A stretch of DNA of 64,000 bases from Paracoccus saliphilus (GTDB lineage Bacteria > Pseudomonadota > Alphaproteobacteria > Rhodobacterales > Rhodobacteraceae). This document shows, piece by piece, positions 19,539 to 29,120 of the stretch. The notes beneath the pieces are model-generated. The model saw only the letters and a program-made list of their open reading frames with translations, was not told the DNA's origin and did no database searches. Position 1 is the stretch's first letter. Each line of letters opens with the position of its first letter. The stretch covers positions 2,914,001-2,978,000 of the forward strand of contig NZ_CP067140.1 of assembly GCF_028553805.1 (NCBI RefSeq), written 5' to 3'. Both the position numbers and the translations under genes were made by a program.

Positions 19539-22500
19539 TCAACTACACCCGCTGGTGCCTCCGCAGGTATTGCACTTCATGCAGGTACCGTTGCGCACCA
19601 GCGTGTAATTGCCGCATTCCCCGCAGGGATCGCCCTCGTATCCCTGCATCCGGGCCTTGGTCCGAGCATCGGGCACTGTCGTCGCGACGGCAGCCGGAGC
19701 CGCCTGATAGCTGGTCGCGGCCTCTGCGATGCCACTGGCAACCGCCTGCGTCGAAACCCCGCCCTGCAGAACCATCAGCTCTTGCGGCAAGCGCTTGCGC
19801 AGGTAACCCGCGCTGCTGATCTGCTTGAGCATGGTCAGCGATTTCAGCTCGCTCTCGTCGCTGACAGGGGCGACATTGGCCTTGCCCTCGCCCTCGCCTC
19901 CGCCGAGATCGTCAAAGCTCGCGCCTTCGGGTTTCACATGCGCCAGATCCGTGCGGTCGAGATAAGAGACCGCCAGTTCCCGGAACACGTAATCGAGGAT
20001 CGAAGTCGCGTTCTTGATGCTGTCATTGCCCTGCACCATGCCCGCCGGTTCGAAGCGGGTGAAGGTGAATGCGTCCACGAATTCCTCCAGCGGCACGCCA
20101 TATTGCAGGCCCACCGAAACCGCGATGGCGAAATTGTTCATCATCGCCCGGAAACCCGCGCCTTCCTTGTGCATGTCGATGAAGATTTCACCCAGGGCGC
20201 CATCGTCATACTCGCCTGTACGCAGATAGACCTTGTGCCCACCGACGATGGCCTTCTGCGTATAGCCCTTGCGGCGCTGCGGCAGTTTTTCACGATGGCT
20301 GCGAACGGTTTCCTTGACGATGATCTTCTCGACGATTTTCTCGGCGATGACCGCGGCCTTTTCCTGCGCACTGCCATTGGCCAGCACCTCTTCGGCCTCC
20401 TCATCATCTTCGACCAGCGCCGACGCCAGCGGCTGCGACAGTTTCGAGCCGTCGCGATAAAGCGCATTGGCCTTGATGCCGAGCGACCATGACAACTCAT
20501 AGGCGGCCAGCGCATCGGCAATCGTGGCGGTGTTGGGCATGTTGATCGTCTTGCTGATCGCACCCGAGATGAAGCTCTGTGCCGCCGCCATCATGTAGAT
20601 GTGGCTATCGACCGAAAGGTAACGCTTGCCCTTCTTGCCGCAGGCATTGGCGCAATCGAAGACCGACAGGTGCTCGTCCTTCAGGAACGGCGCACCTTCC
20701 AGCGTCATGGTGCCGCAGACATGGTCATTGGCGGCCTCGACCTGAGCGCGGGTAAAGCCCAGATGGCGCAGCAGGTCGAAGGTCGGATCGTTCAGCTTTT
20801 CCGCCGGAATGCCAAGCGTGGATTTGCAGAATTCCTCGCCCAATGTCCACTGGTTGAAAACAAAGCGGATATCGAATGCCGTGGCCAGCGCGGCCTCGAT
20901 CTTCTCGATCTCACGCGGGCCGAAACCATGGCCGGTCAGCGCAGTGTGGTTGATGCCGGGGCAGTTGCCAAGCGAGCCATGACCGACCGCATAGGCGATG
21001 ATCTCCTCGATCTGCGAAGAAGGATAACCCAACATCTCGAGCGCCGCCGGAACCGATTGGTTGATGATCTTGAAATAGCCGCCTCCGGCCAGTTTCTTGA
21101 ACTTGACCAAGGCGAAGTCGGGTTCGATCCCGGTCGTGTCGCAATCCATGACCAGCCCGATCGTGCCGGTCGGCGCAATCACCGTGGCCTGCGCATTGCG
21201 GAAACCATGTTGCTCGCCCAGGGTCAGCGCCTCGTCCCATGCGTCGCGAGCAACCGAAACCAGCCGCTGATCGGGGCAGTTGTCGGCGTCGAGCGCAACC
21301 GGCTTGACGTTGACACCCTGATAGGCGTCGGTGCCAAAGGCTGCCGCGCGGTGATTGCGGATCACCCGCAGCATATGCTCGGCATTGCGCTCGTAGCTTG
21401 GGAACGCCCCCAGTTCAGACGCCATCTCGGCCGAGGTCGCATAGCCCACACCGGTCATGATCGCGGTCAGCGCACCACAAAGCGCCCGGCCCTCGTCACT
21501 GTCATAACCAAAGCCCATATTCATCAGCAGGCCACCGATATTGGCATAGCCAAGCCCGAGCGTTCGGTAATCATAGGACCGCTGCGCGATTTCCTTCGAG
21601 GGGAACTGCGCCATCAGCACGCTGATCTCCAGCGTTACGGTCCACAGGCGCGTTGCATGAACATAGGCCTCGGCGTCGAAACGGCCATCATTGTAGAATT
21701 TCAGCAGGTTCATCGACGCCAGGTTGCAGGCGGTATCGTCGAGGAACATGTATTCGCTGCAGGGATTGCTGCCCCGGATCGGGCCATCTGCCGGACAGGT
21801 ATGCCAGGAGTTCACCGTGTCATGGAACTGGATACCCGGATCGGCGCAGGCCCATGCGGCATGGCCGACCTGGTCCCAGAGTTCGCGGGCCGAGACGGTC
21901 TTGGCAGTCTTGCCGTCGGTGCGGCGCAGCAATTCCCACGGGGCATCGTCGCGCACCGCCTGCAGGAAGGCATCCGTCACCCGCACCGAGTTGTTCGAGT
22001 TCTGGCCCGAGACGCTGACATAGGCCTCGGAATCCCAATCGGTGTCATAGGTCGGGAATTCGATGCTGTCGAAGCCCTGCCGCGCATATTGCAGCACGCG
22101 GTTGATATAGGTTTCCGGGATCATCGCCTTCTTGGCGCCGCGGATCGCGGATTTCAGCGCGTCGTTCTTCGCCGGGTCGGTCGCGTCCTCGATGCTGCCG
22201 TCCCATTCGCCTATGGCGGCGAAGATCTCGTTCAGCTTCGCCTCATGCGCCTTGGAGCCGGCGACGAGGCTGGCGACCTTCTGTTCCTCGATCACCTTCC
22301 AGTTGATGAACTGCTCGATATCGGGGTGATCCATGTCGCAGATCACCATCTTGGCGGCGCGGCGCGTGGTGCCGCCCGACTTGATCGCGCCCGCCGCGCG
22401 GTCGCCGATCTTAAGGAAACCCATCAGCCCGCTGGATTTGCCGCCGCCCGAGAGGTTCTCTCCCTCGCCGCGCAGCGAGCTGAAATTGGTGCCGGTGCCC

Positions 22501-23186
22501 GAGCCGTATTTGAACAGCCGCGCCTCGCGCACCCACAGATCCATGATGCCGCCCTCATTCACCAGGTCATCGGCGACGGATTGGATAAAGCAGGCATGCG
22601 GCTGCGGATGCTCATAGGCGCTGTCGGACTTGACCAGCTTGCCGGTCTTGTAATCGACATAGAAATGCCCCTGCGATGGCCCATCGATGCCATAGGCCCA
22701 GTGCAGCCCGGTATTGAACCATTGCGGGGAATTCGGCGCGGCCATTTGCCGGGCCAGCATGTGGCGCATCTCGTCGTAATAGGCGCGGGCATCTGCCTCG
22801 CTGGTGAAATAGCCGCCCTTCCAGCCCCAATAGGCCCAGGCCCCGGCCAACCGGTCAAAAACCTGCCGAGCGCTGGTTTCGCCGGTATAACGCGCTTCCT
22901 CGGGCAGGCTTTCCAGCGCCTTTTTGTCGGCCACGCTGCGCCACAGGAATTCGGGCACACCCTTTTCCTTCACCCGCTTCAATACCGCCGGAACGCCGGC
23001 CTTGCGGAAATATTTCTGGGCGATCACGTCGCTGGCGACCTGGCTCCAGCCTTTCGGGATCTCGACGCTGTCATTGCGGAAGACGATCTGGCCATCCGGA
23101 TTGCGAATTTCGCTGACTGTCGTGGTGAATTCGATTTCGCCATATGCGCCACTCTTCTCGGTGGTAAAGCGCCTTTCGATCTTCAT
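19539..23186 (-). CDS. nrdJ: vitamin B12-dependent (class II) ribonucleoside-diphosphate reductase
   Basis: It makes deoxyribonucleotides using adenosylcobalamin, with or without oxygen. The protein has 1215 residues, long for class II but usual for this alphaproteobacterial form. It shows [16 protein letters not shown], the region [59 protein letters not shown] (substrate loop and Glu) and [20 protein letters not shown]. The C-terminal tail has several Cys pairs ([24 protein letters not shown]) that probably shuttle reducing power. ATG 23186 has GAGGGGCAGGAC before it; the 68 codons upstream in frame read like leader DNA. Confidence 0.95.
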   Translation of the reverse strand: MKIERRFTTEKSGAYGEIEFTTTVSEIRNPDGQIVFRNDSVEIPKGWSQVASDVIAQKYFRKAGVPAVLKRVKEKGVPEFLWRSVADKKALESLPEEARYTGETSARQVFDRLAGAWAYWGWKGGYFTSEADARAYYDEMRHMLARQMAAPNSPQWFNTGLHWAYGIDGPSQGHFYVDYKTGKLVKSDSAYEHPQPHACFIQSVADDLVNEGGIMDLWVREARLFKYGSGTGTNFSSLRGEGENLSGGGKSSGLMGFLKIGDRAAGAIKSGGTTRRAAKMVICDMDHPDIEQFINWKVIEEQKVASLVAGSKAHEAKLNEIFAAIGEWDGSIEDATDPAKNDALKSAIRGAKKAMIPETYINRVLQYARQGFDSIEFPTYDTDWDSEAYVSVSGQNSNNSVRVTDAFLQAVRDDAPWELLRRTDGKTAKTVSARELWDQVGHAAWACADPGIQFHDTVNSWHTCPADGPIRGSNPCSEYMFLDDTACNLASMNLLKFYNDGRFDAEAYVHATRLWTVTLEISVLMAQFPSKEIAQRSYDYRTLGLGYANIGGLLMNMGFGYDSDEGRALCGALTAIMTGVGYATSAEMASELGAFPSYERNAEHMLRVIRNHRAAAFGTDAYQGVNVKPVALDADNCPDQRLVSVARDAWDEALTLGEQHGFRNAQATVIAPTGTIGLVMDCDTTGIEPDFALVKFKKLAGGGYFKIINQSVPAALEMLGYPSSQIEEIIAYAVGHGSLGNCPGINHTALTGHGFGPREIEKIEAALATAFDIRFVFNQWTLGEEFCKSTLGIPAEKLNDPTFDLLRHLGFTRAQVEAANDHVCGTMTLEGAPFLKDEHLSVFDCANACGKKGKRYLSVDSHIYMMAAAQSFISGAISKTINMPNTATIADALAAYELSWSLGIKANALYRDGSKLSQPLASALVEDDEEAEEVLANGSAQEKAAVIAEKIVEKIIVKETVRSHREKLPQRRKGYTQKAIVGGHKVYLRTGEYDDGALGEIFIDMHKEGAGFRAMMNNFAIAVSVGLQYGVPLEEFVDAFTFTRFEPAGMVQGNDSIKNATSILDYVFRELAVSYLDRTDLAHVKPEGASFDDLGGGEGEGKANVAPVSDESELKSLTMLKQISSAGYLRKRLPQELMVLQGGVSTQAVASGIAEAATSYQAAPAAVATTVPDARTKARMQGYEGDPCGECGNYTLVRNGTCMKCNTCGGTSGCS

Positions 23187-23652
23187 GTCCTGCCCCTCTG
23201 GTGCCTTGTTACTGTCCCTCGTCCGGAACTGCGCCCCTTCCCGACAGGCATGGAGATACCGCCACCCGGCCGTGCAACCGGGTCCGGCGAAGTGATCGCC
23301 GCCATATCGAGGTGAACCAAATCCCGAGCCAGGCCGCGATGCTGTCCACAGGTTTCCCCACCACATCTTGTGCCGCCATAGCCACATCACACAAAGTGAC
23401 GCGTTATTGTCATCCTTTCAACTTCTTTTTTTGACAATGTTTGAACAGAATGGCGTTGACATCGGCCGGATCCCGCCTTGCCGGGATTCGCGCACAATCC
23501 GCCATACGCATCGTGCCAACCTACTTGGCGATTGCGGTTTTCACGAAAACCTTCAAATGGATAGATCCGGAAGTTCACCCTTCTTCCACAGGGTTATCCA
23601 CGGACCATCCCCAGCTTGCACACAGCTGATGCAAAGAAGTCACAATATCCGG
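23187..23652. promoter_or_regulatory. nrdJ upstream region with DnaA-box-like and NrdR-box-like sequences
   Basis: This 466-base gap has no gene. Three sequences resemble the DnaA box TTATCCACA: TTATCCACG at 23594-23602 (8 of 9), TCTTCCACA at 23582-23590 and CTGTCCACA at 23342-23350 (7 of 9 each). An imperfect palindrome at 23359-23374, centred on ACATCTTG, resembles one NrdR box (11 of 16 by eye). A second box at the usual spacing is not clear. No B12 riboswitch elements were seen. All of these are by-eye matches. Confidence 0.35.
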
Positions 23653-24213
23653 TTAACCTGTCGTGGCAGGTTTCGGCTGGATGATTTCACGGCAAGTCAC
23701 CATCAAATCCAGAGGCTGGTCGAAAGTTTCTGCTGGTATCGAGGGCAGTTCCTGGCTCGCGAAGGCCAGCCCAATCGCGATTACGGGCCCCTCCGATCGC
23801 AGCAATTCCAGCGTTCGATCATAATATCCCCCGCCATAGCCGATACGATTCCCCGCCCGGTCGAATGCCGCCAGGGGCACGATCAATATATGGGGGCGCC
23901 GCACCGGTGACGATTCGGGGGGGTGCGAGGTGCCGAATGGCCCCGGCTCCAGAGGACCACCGTCCCAGCCTCGAAAGACCAGGGGTACGGCCTTGCCGGT
24001 CACGACCGGCAGGCAAAGCGGGCCACGATGCGCCCGCATCGCGGGAATGGGATCGGCTTCCCCTCGCATTGGCCAATAGCCCGAGAGGGTCTTCCCGGCA
24101 TGCGGTGCAAGCGCGGCGCTCAAGTGACGGGTGATCCCGGCCTGATCGCCTCCGTGCTGCTGGCGGGCGGCCAGTGCCTGTCGCCGCAATGCGGATTTCT
24201 CTGCGGCGCTCAT
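23653..24213 (-). CDS. 5-formyltetrahydrofolate cyclo-ligase
   Basis: It converts 5-formyl-THF to 5,10-methenyl-THF with ATP. The 186-residue protein has the N-terminal basic helix KSALRRQALAARQQ, the ILIVPLAAFDRAGNRIGYGGGYYDRTL segment that binds ATP and folate, and the late IGLAFASQEL. This is the normal length for YgfA/MTHFS. The start ATG 24213 overlaps the mgtE stop by four bases. The stop codon sits inside a 6-base stem (AACCTG/CAGGTT at 23657-23674), a weak terminator at best. Confidence 0.9.
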   Translation of the reverse strand: MSAAEKSALRRQALAARQQHGGDQAGITRHLSAALAPHAGKTLSGYWPMRGEADPIPAMRAHRGPLCLPVVTGKAVPLVFRGWDGGPLEPGPFGTSHPPESSPVRRPHILIVPLAAFDRAGNRIGYGGGYYDRTLELLRSEGPVIAIGLAFASQELPSIPAETFDQPLDLMVTCREIIQPKPATTG

Positions 24214-25622
24214 AGCAACACCGCCGAGGCGAGGCCGAGAAAGGCGAAGAACCCGACGACATCGGTCACCGTGGTCACGAAGGTGCCCGACGCCAGTGCC
24301 GGATCGGCCCCCAGTTTTTCCAATGTCAGCGGGATCAGGATCCCGGCAAGCGCGGCAATGCCCAGGTTGATGATCATCGCGATACCGATCACGGCGGCAA
24401 GGGACATGCCGTCGAACCAGAACCAGGCAACCACGCCCATGACAGCGGCAAAGGCCAATCCGTTCAACAATCCCACCGCCGCCTCGCGCCGGACTACACG
24501 CCAGACATTGCCGCCGGTCAGGCTCTTTGTCGCCAGCGCCCGAACCGCAACGGTCAGGGTCTGCGTCCCGGCATTGCCCCCCATCGAGGCAACGATCGGC
24601 ATGAGCACCGCCAGCGCCACGATCTGCTGGATCGTCGCCTCGAAGACGGCAATCACCAAGGAGGCGGCAATCGCGGTCACCAGGTTCACCATCAGCCATG
24701 GCAGGCGTTGGCGCAGCGTTTCGATCACGCTGTCGGTAATCGCGGAGTCCTCGCCGACACCTGCAAGACGCAGGATGTCCTCTTCATGTTCCTCGTCCAG
24801 GACCGACATGGCGTCGTCGATGGTGATCACGCCCACCAGCCGGTCATCCTTGTCCACGACCGGTGCGGAAATCAGGTGATACTGGTTGAAGGCATAGGCG
24901 ACATCGCCCTCGTCCGCATAGGCGCTGATCGTCCGGAAACTGTCCTCTGACAGATCGCTGATGGGGGTATCACGCCGCGACGCCAGCATCCGCCCAAGCT
25001 GAACATAGCCGATAGGATGCCGGCGCGGGTCGACCAGGATGATGTGATAGAACTGTTCCGGCAACCATTCCTCGGCCCGCAGGAAGTCGATAGCCTCGCC
25101 CACGGTCCAATGCCCGGGCGCGGTCACCACCTCGGACTGCATCAGGCGACCTGCGGAATATTCTGGATAGGTCAGCGATTGCTGTACTGCGGCACGGTCG
25201 GAATCATCCAGAACGGCGAGGATGTCAGCGCGCTCGGGTTCATCCAGATCTTCGACCAGGTCAACGACATCGTCGCTGTCCATCTCGCGCACGGCCTCTG
25301 CCAGCACGTCTGGCGGAAGTTGTTCGAGCACTTCTTCGCGGATCGATTCATCGATCTCGGACAGGATCTCGCCGTCAATCTCACCGGAATAGAGAGTCAG
25401 AAAGGCGCGCCGTCCCGAGGTGTCCAATTGCTCGATGATATCGGCGATATCGGCGGCGTGCATCGGCTCAAGCAGTTCGTTGAGCCTGGCGGCCTCTCCG
25501 GCCTCGATCGCCGCGTCTATCTGCTCCAACCATTCACGCCGCGGCAGGAATTCATCCTCCTCGCGATCCGACGGCGTCTCGGCAACCTGATCCTCGGCGT
25601 CGGGGCGCTCGTCGTGATTCAT
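24210..25622 (-). CDS. mgtE: magnesium transporter MgtE
   Basis: This is a Mg2+ channel gated by cytoplasmic magnesium. The 470-residue protein has the usual layout: a superhelical acidic N domain (about residues 30-140), a CBS pair (about 150-275, with YHIILVDPRRHPIGYVQL and LISAPVVDKDDRLVGVITIDDAM), a linking helix, and five membrane helices at the C-terminus. The pore motif PIVASMGGNAGTQTLTV and the following VTDVVGFFAFLGLA are present. It is the first gene of a pair with the folate cyclo-ligase. Confidence 0.93.
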   Translation of the reverse strand: MNHDERPDAEDQVAETPSDREEDEFLPRREWLEQIDAAIEAGEAARLNELLEPMHAADIADIIEQLDTSGRRAFLTLYSGEIDGEILSEIDESIREEVLEQLPPDVLAEAVREMDSDDVVDLVEDLDEPERADILAVLDDSDRAAVQQSLTYPEYSAGRLMQSEVVTAPGHWTVGEAIDFLRAEEWLPEQFYHIILVDPRRHPIGYVQLGRMLASRRDTPISDLSEDSFRTISAYADEGDVAYAFNQYHLISAPVVDKDDRLVGVITIDDAMSVLDEEHEEDILRLAGVGEDSAITDSVIETLRQRLPWLMVNLVTAIAASLVIAVFEATIQQIVALAVLMPIVASMGGNAGTQTLTVAVRALATKSLTGGNVWRVVRREAAVGLLNGLAFAAVMGVVAWFWFDGMSLAAVIGIAMIINLGIAALAGILIPLTLEKLGADPALASGTFVTTVTDVVGFFAFLGLASAVLL

Positions 25623-25677
25623 CCGGGTTCTCCTGTCCTGTGATACTGGTTAATTTTGGCTGGATAGAGCGCGCCGC

Positions 25678-26463
25678 TCACGCGTTCAACAATTCAAGCG
25701 CCTGCTGGTGAAGAAGTTCCGTCGCCGCAGCGACAACCTGCCCTCCCTGCGCCGCGGAGCCGCCCTGCCAATTCGTCACGATACCCCCGGCCGCTTCTAT
25801 CACCGCCAGCGGTCCGGCAATGTCATAGGACTGCAACCCGGCCTCTATCACCAGATCGATCTGCCCAAGGGCCAGCAAGGCATAGGCATAGCAATCCAGC
25901 CCATAGCGGGTCAGCCGGACCTTGGCTGCCACGCGCCGGAAAGCCTCGGCCTCGGCCTCGGTGCCGAGTTCGGGAAAGGTCGTCATCAATGTCGCCTGAT
26001 CCAGCGTGACACCGTTCCGCACCGCCAATGGCCTTTGACCGTCCGGGCCGGTCAGCCGGGAGAGGCCAAGCCCGCCTTCGAAACGTTCGCCGATATAGGG
26101 CTGGTCGATCAGACCGTAGCGTATCCCCTGCCCGTCACTTAGCCCAATCAATACGCCCCAGCTTGGCGCACCGCAAATAAAGGCACGAGTGCCGTCGATG
26201 GGGTCGAGAATCCAGGTCAGTTCGCTGCTGCCCTCTCGATGTCCAAATTCCTCGCCGAAAATCGCATCCTTCGGTCGGCGGCGCGCCAAGACCTCCCGCA
26301 TCGCCTTTTCGGCGGCGCGGTCGGCCTCGGTCACCGGATCGAAATCCGCGGGCCGTTTGTTGTCGGTCGCGAGCGAAGCACTGCGAAACAGCGGCAGGAT
26401 CGCCTGCCGGGCTGCATCCGCCATCTCATGTGCCGTGTCGATGATATCCTGCGCGTCTTGCAT
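25678..26463 (-). CDS. hisN: inositol-monophosphatase-family phosphatase, probable histidinol-phosphatase HisN
   Basis: The 261-residue lithium-sensitive phosphatase fold has the metal-binding motifs DPVTEADRAAEKAMRE, GEEFG, LDPIDGTRAFICGAPSWG and YDIAGPLAVIEAAGG. The DGTRAFICG and GAPSWGVLIGL wording is that of the HisN group, which performs the last phosphatase step of histidine synthesis in many alphaproteobacteria. A substrate other than histidinol phosphate cannot be excluded from the sequence. It lies upstream of mgtE with a 55-base gap. Confidence 0.82.
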   Translation of the reverse strand: MQDAQDIIDTAHEMADAARQAILPLFRSASLATDNKRPADFDPVTEADRAAEKAMREVLARRRPKDAIFGEEFGHREGSSELTWILDPIDGTRAFICGAPSWGVLIGLSDGQGIRYGLIDQPYIGERFEGGLGLSRLTGPDGQRPLAVRNGVTLDQATLMTTFPELGTEAEAEAFRRVAAKVRLTRYGLDCYAYALLALGQIDLVIEAGLQSYDIAGPLAVIEAAGGIVTNWQGGSAAQGGQVVAAATELLHQQALELLNA

Positions 26464-26568
26464 GGCTGCCCACCCTGTCCGCCAAGGGCAGGTCTAGCGC
26501 CGACAGCCGCAAGCTTCCAGCCCCCATCGCCGCGCGCAACCCACCGGGCTGCGCAGCGGCGTCAATTG

Positions 26569-26925
26569 TCAGGCGACATTCGACAATACACGCGCGAGTT
26601 CAAAGATTTGGCGGCGTTGCGTTTCGGGAATGGCATAATATGCCCGCACGAGTTGCAGCGCCTCCTTGTCGGCGAGGATATCCCCCTCGACCTCTCCCAT
26701 GGCCAGTTCATGCAGGCCTTCGAAAAAGAAATTCACTGGCACATCAAGTGCGTGGGCAATATCCCACAGGCGGGATGCCGAAACCCGGTTCATGCCTGTT
26801 TCGTATTTCTGGATCTGCTGAAACTTGATCCCGACTTTATCGGCAAGTTGCTGCTGCGTCACGCCGATCATCCAACGACGATGACGAATCCGCTTCCCGA
26901 CATGTACGTCCACACTGTGCTTCAT
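26569..26925 (-). CDS. XRE-family (Cro/CI-type HTH) transcriptional regulator
   Basis: This is a 118-residue regulator. The helix-turn-helix spans about residues 10-65 (GKRIRHRRWMIGVTQQQLADKVGIKFQQIQKYETG), followed by NRVSASRLWDIAHALDVPVNFFFEGL. A short helical tail completes the protein. This form is widespread and very conserved in alphaproteobacteria. The target genes are unknown. ATG 26925 is preceded by GAGGTTTGGT. It diverges from the quinone oxidoreductase gene, with about 180 AT-rich bases between them. Confidence 0.87.
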   Translation of the reverse strand: MKHSVDVHVGKRIRHRRWMIGVTQQQLADKVGIKFQQIQKYETGMNRVSASRLWDIAHALDVPVNFFFEGLHELAMGEVEGDILADKEALQLVRAYYAIPETQRRQIFELARVLSNVA

Positions 26926-27103
26926 ACCAAACCTCGTTACGCAATTATAAATTGAACCAATCTCCACTCCGCAATCAGCGGATGATAACTCCGCTAACAT
27001 ACCAAACCTAAAATAAAAATACAGACAAAGTTCAAAGGGTGGTGAAAACTGAAGAAACTGTTACAAACCGGTGATATCATTTCACCTTTCACATGAAAGC
27101 TCA

Positions 27104-28072
27104 ATGTCGAACAGAATAAGGCTCGCAAATGTGAACGCATTCGGTGAAGAGCCCATTGTGCTCGAATCACCCGCTCCCCGACGTTCCGGGGATGACCTGT
27201 TGCTGCGTATGCGCTGCGCGGCACTGAACTTCGCCGATCTGCTGAAGGCAAAGGGTGAGTATCAGGAACGGGAAGAGCCTCCATTCACGCCCGGCCTCGA
27301 AGGTGCGGGCGAGGTGCTGGAGGCTCCAGCCGGTAGCGGATTCGCCCCTGGAGACCGGGTTGCCGTCTGCCATCCCGGCACAATGGCGCAGGTGATCGCC
27401 GTGCCACAGAGTGCCTGTCTGAAGATTCCCGACCGGATGAGCTTCGAGCAGGCGGCGGGATTCCAGATCGCTTATGGCAGCAGTCACCTGGCACTCACTT
27501 TGCGGGCGGCCCTGAAGCCCGGAGAGACCCTTGCCGTTCTTGGCGCGGCGGGCGGTGTCGGTTTGACTGCGGTCGAGATCGGTCGCGCCCTGGGTGCCCG
27601 GGTGATCGGAATCGCCCGTGGCGCCGAAAAGCTGCAGACAATACAGGATGCCGGTGCCGAAAAGGTGATCGACAGTGCCGACAGCGCAGATCTCAAAGCA
27701 ACATTGCGTGATCTTGGCGGGGTGGATGTGGTTTACGATCCAGTAGGAGACACGCCAGGCGAGGCTGCTTTCGGCGCATTGCGCCGGGGTGGGCGCTTTC
27801 TGGTCATCGGTTTTGCGGGCGGCAACACACCCAAACTGCCGCTCAACCACGCATTGGTCAAGAATATCGCCATTCACGGGTTTTACTGGGGTGGTTACAA
27901 TAGCTTGGAGCCATCCGCCCTACGCAACAGCCTGTCGGAACTGTTCCACCTGTTCGACACTGGCAAGCTCAACCCGGTAGCGAGTAAACCCCTGCCCCTG
28001 TCGCGTCTTGTCGAGGGCTATGAAATGCTTCGCAGCCGCCGAGCGGTCGGAAAGATCCTCATTTCCTTATGA
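27104..28072 (+). CDS. NADPH:quinone oxidoreductase-like zinc-independent MDR protein
   Basis: The 322-residue medium-chain dehydrogenase/reductase is of the quinone reductase type. It has the GroES-like N-terminal half (CAALNFADLLKAKGEYQ, PPFTPGLEGAGEV) and a Rossmann half with the NADPH motif LGAAGGVGLTAVEIGRALGARVIG. The Cys and His residues of the zinc-dependent forms are absent. It is cytoplasmic. The chosen start is ATG 27104; an earlier in-frame start at 27071 adds 11 residues. Confidence 0.87.
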   Translation: MSNRIRLANVNAFGEEPIVLESPAPRRSGDDLLLRMRCAALNFADLLKAKGEYQEREEPPFTPGLEGAGEVLEAPAGSGFAPGDRVAVCHPGTMAQVIAVPQSACLKIPDRMSFEQAAGFQIAYGSSHLALTLRAALKPGETLAVLGAAGGVGLTAVEIGRALGARVIGIARGAEKLQTIQDAGAEKVIDSADSADLKATLRDLGGVDVVYDPVGDTPGEAAFGALRRGGRFLVIGFAGGNTPKLPLNHALVKNIAIHGFYWGGYNSLEPSALRNSLSELFHLFDTGKLNPVASKPLPLSRLVEGYEMLRSRRAVGKILISL

Positions 28073-28099
28073 TCCTGCACATTTGAATGGTTACAGTAG

Positions 28100-28130
28100 T
28101 TGAATCACGGTCACATCTCGCCAATATAAT
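28100..28130 (+). promoter_or_regulatory. candidate promoter of the BI-1 family gene
   Basis: A perfect TATAAT lies at 28125-28130, with TTGAAT at 28100-28105 and a long 19-base spacer, 40 bases before the start codon. Confidence 0.4.
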
Positions 28131-28169
28131 GCCCATGACAGCAACGCCATTCCTACAGGGGAGACATTG

Positions 28170-28916
28170 ATGGCAGAATACAACTCTTACCGTACCGCGC
28201 AGGGCGTCGGCACCCGCTCGGCGGTGATCGATGAAGGGCTGCGGGCCTATATGAACCGCGTATATGGGCTGATGTCGGTCGGAATGCTTGTGACCGCCGT
28301 CTTCGCCTGGGGCATCAGCACGCTCGCCGTCGATGCCAGCGGTCAATTGACCGGCCTCGGCACGGCGATCTACGCCTCGCCACTGAAATGGGTGATCATG
28401 TTCGCCCCGCTGCTGGTCGTCTTCGGCTTCGGCGCTGCGCTCAACCGCCTGTCGGTTCAGGCGGCAACCATGGTCTTTTACGGCTTCGCCGCCTTGATCG
28501 GGCTGTCGATCAGCTCGATCTTCCTCGTCTACACGGCCTTCTCGATCGTGCAGACATTCCTCGTGACGGCCATCGCATTCGCCGGCCTGTCCCTCTGGGG
28601 CTATACCACGAAGAAGGATATCTCAGGCTGGGGCAGCTTCCTGATCATGGGCGTGATCGGCCTGATCGTCGCCTCGATCGTGAACATCTTCCTGCAGTCC
28701 AGCGGTCTGCAATTCGCGATCTCGCTCCTTGGCGTGCTGATCTTCGCCGGCCTGACCGCCTACGATACGCAGAAGATTAAGAACACCTATCTGCAGCTGG
28801 CCGGGTCGGACAGCGAATTCCTGGGCAAGACCGCGATCATGGGGGCCCTGCAGCTATACTTGGACTTCCTGAACCTGTTCATGTTCCTGCTCTCGTTCCT
28901 GGGCAACCGCGATTAA
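28170..28916 (+). CDS. Bax inhibitor-1 (YbhL/YccA) family membrane protein
   Basis: The 248-residue protein has seven hydrophobic segments and the family ending AYDTQKIKNTY with acidic residues near the last helix, where the calcium or proton leak of BI-1 proteins is controlled. Bacterial members include YccA, which modulates the FtsH protease. The function here is not shown. A GGGGAG site precedes ATG 28170; a TTG just upstream is not needed. It is followed by a clear terminator, so it is likely monocistronic. Confidence 0.9.
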   Translation: MAEYNSYRTAQGVGTRSAVIDEGLRAYMNRVYGLMSVGMLVTAVFAWGISTLAVDASGQLTGLGTAIYASPLKWVIMFAPLLVVFGFGAALNRLSVQAATMVFYGFAALIGLSISSIFLVYTAFSIVQTFLVTAIAFAGLSLWGYTTKKDISGWGSFLIMGVIGLIVASIVNIFLQSSGLQFAISLLGVLIFAGLTAYDTQKIKNTYLQLAGSDSEFLGKTAIMGALQLYLDFLNLFMFLLSFLGNRD

Positions 28917-28941
28917 TCGCAACCCACCCGACGAAATCGAC

Positions 28942-28976
28942 AAAGGCCGGGCATTCATTCGCCCGGCCTTTCTTCT
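28942..28976 (+). terminator. intrinsic terminator of the BI-1 gene
   Basis: AAAGGCCGGGC at 28942-28952 pairs perfectly with GCCCGGCCTTT at 28961-28971 and is followed by a pyrimidine run, CTTCTT. It lies 25 bases after the stop codon. Confidence 0.88.
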
Positions 28977-29053
28977 TGCTCCACCCGCAAAGGCCAAGCC
29001 AGCCTAGCTCGCGCATCGCAGCTTCTTCTTCAGATCAATATCCTGCAGGGGGA

Positions 29054-29092
29054 ATCGTCGTGAAAACGACGATGGGGGGCACAAGGCCCCCC
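29054..29092. terminator. two adjoining hairpins between the BI-1 gene and lpd
   Basis: ATCGTCGT-GAAA-ACGACGAT at 29054-29073 is a perfect 8-base stem with a GNRA-type loop. It abuts GGGGGGC-ACAAG-GCCCCCC at 29074-29092. Together they lie 28 bases past the lpd stop on the minus strand and probably end that message, though no long T run follows. Confidence 0.5.
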
Positions 29093-29120
29093 CAATAAAG
29101 TTCCGTCGCGCGAAACAAAA

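Noticed and set aside
20601..23315. A 904-codon open frame on the plus strand opposite nrdJ
   Set aside because: It is the antisense shadow of a long GC-rich gene, with no ribosome site and no recognisable domain.
19539..23390. A longer nrdJ product beginning at 23390
   Set aside because: The extra 68 codons are rich in Trp, Gly and Arg, have no ribosome site and overlap the regulatory-looking leader. The conserved protein begins at ATG 23186 with a good site.
23187..23480. Cobalamin riboswitch in front of the B12-dependent reductase
   Set aside because: I looked for the B12 box and the surrounding conserved elements on the minus strand and found none. Repression by a riboswitch of an enzyme that needs B12 would also be unusual unless a B12-independent reductase were the target.
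23440..23652. 6S RNA gene beside the folate cyclo-ligase
   Set aside because: 6S RNA often lies upstream of this gene, but here mgtE overlaps it upstream, and the downstream gap shows no long closed rod structure that I can trace.
23653..24699. A 348-residue fusion of an Asp/Arg-rich N-terminus with the folate cyclo-ligase
   Set aside because: The N-terminal 160 residues are mgtE read in another frame. The cyclo-ligase has its own start at 24213, overlapping the mgtE stop.
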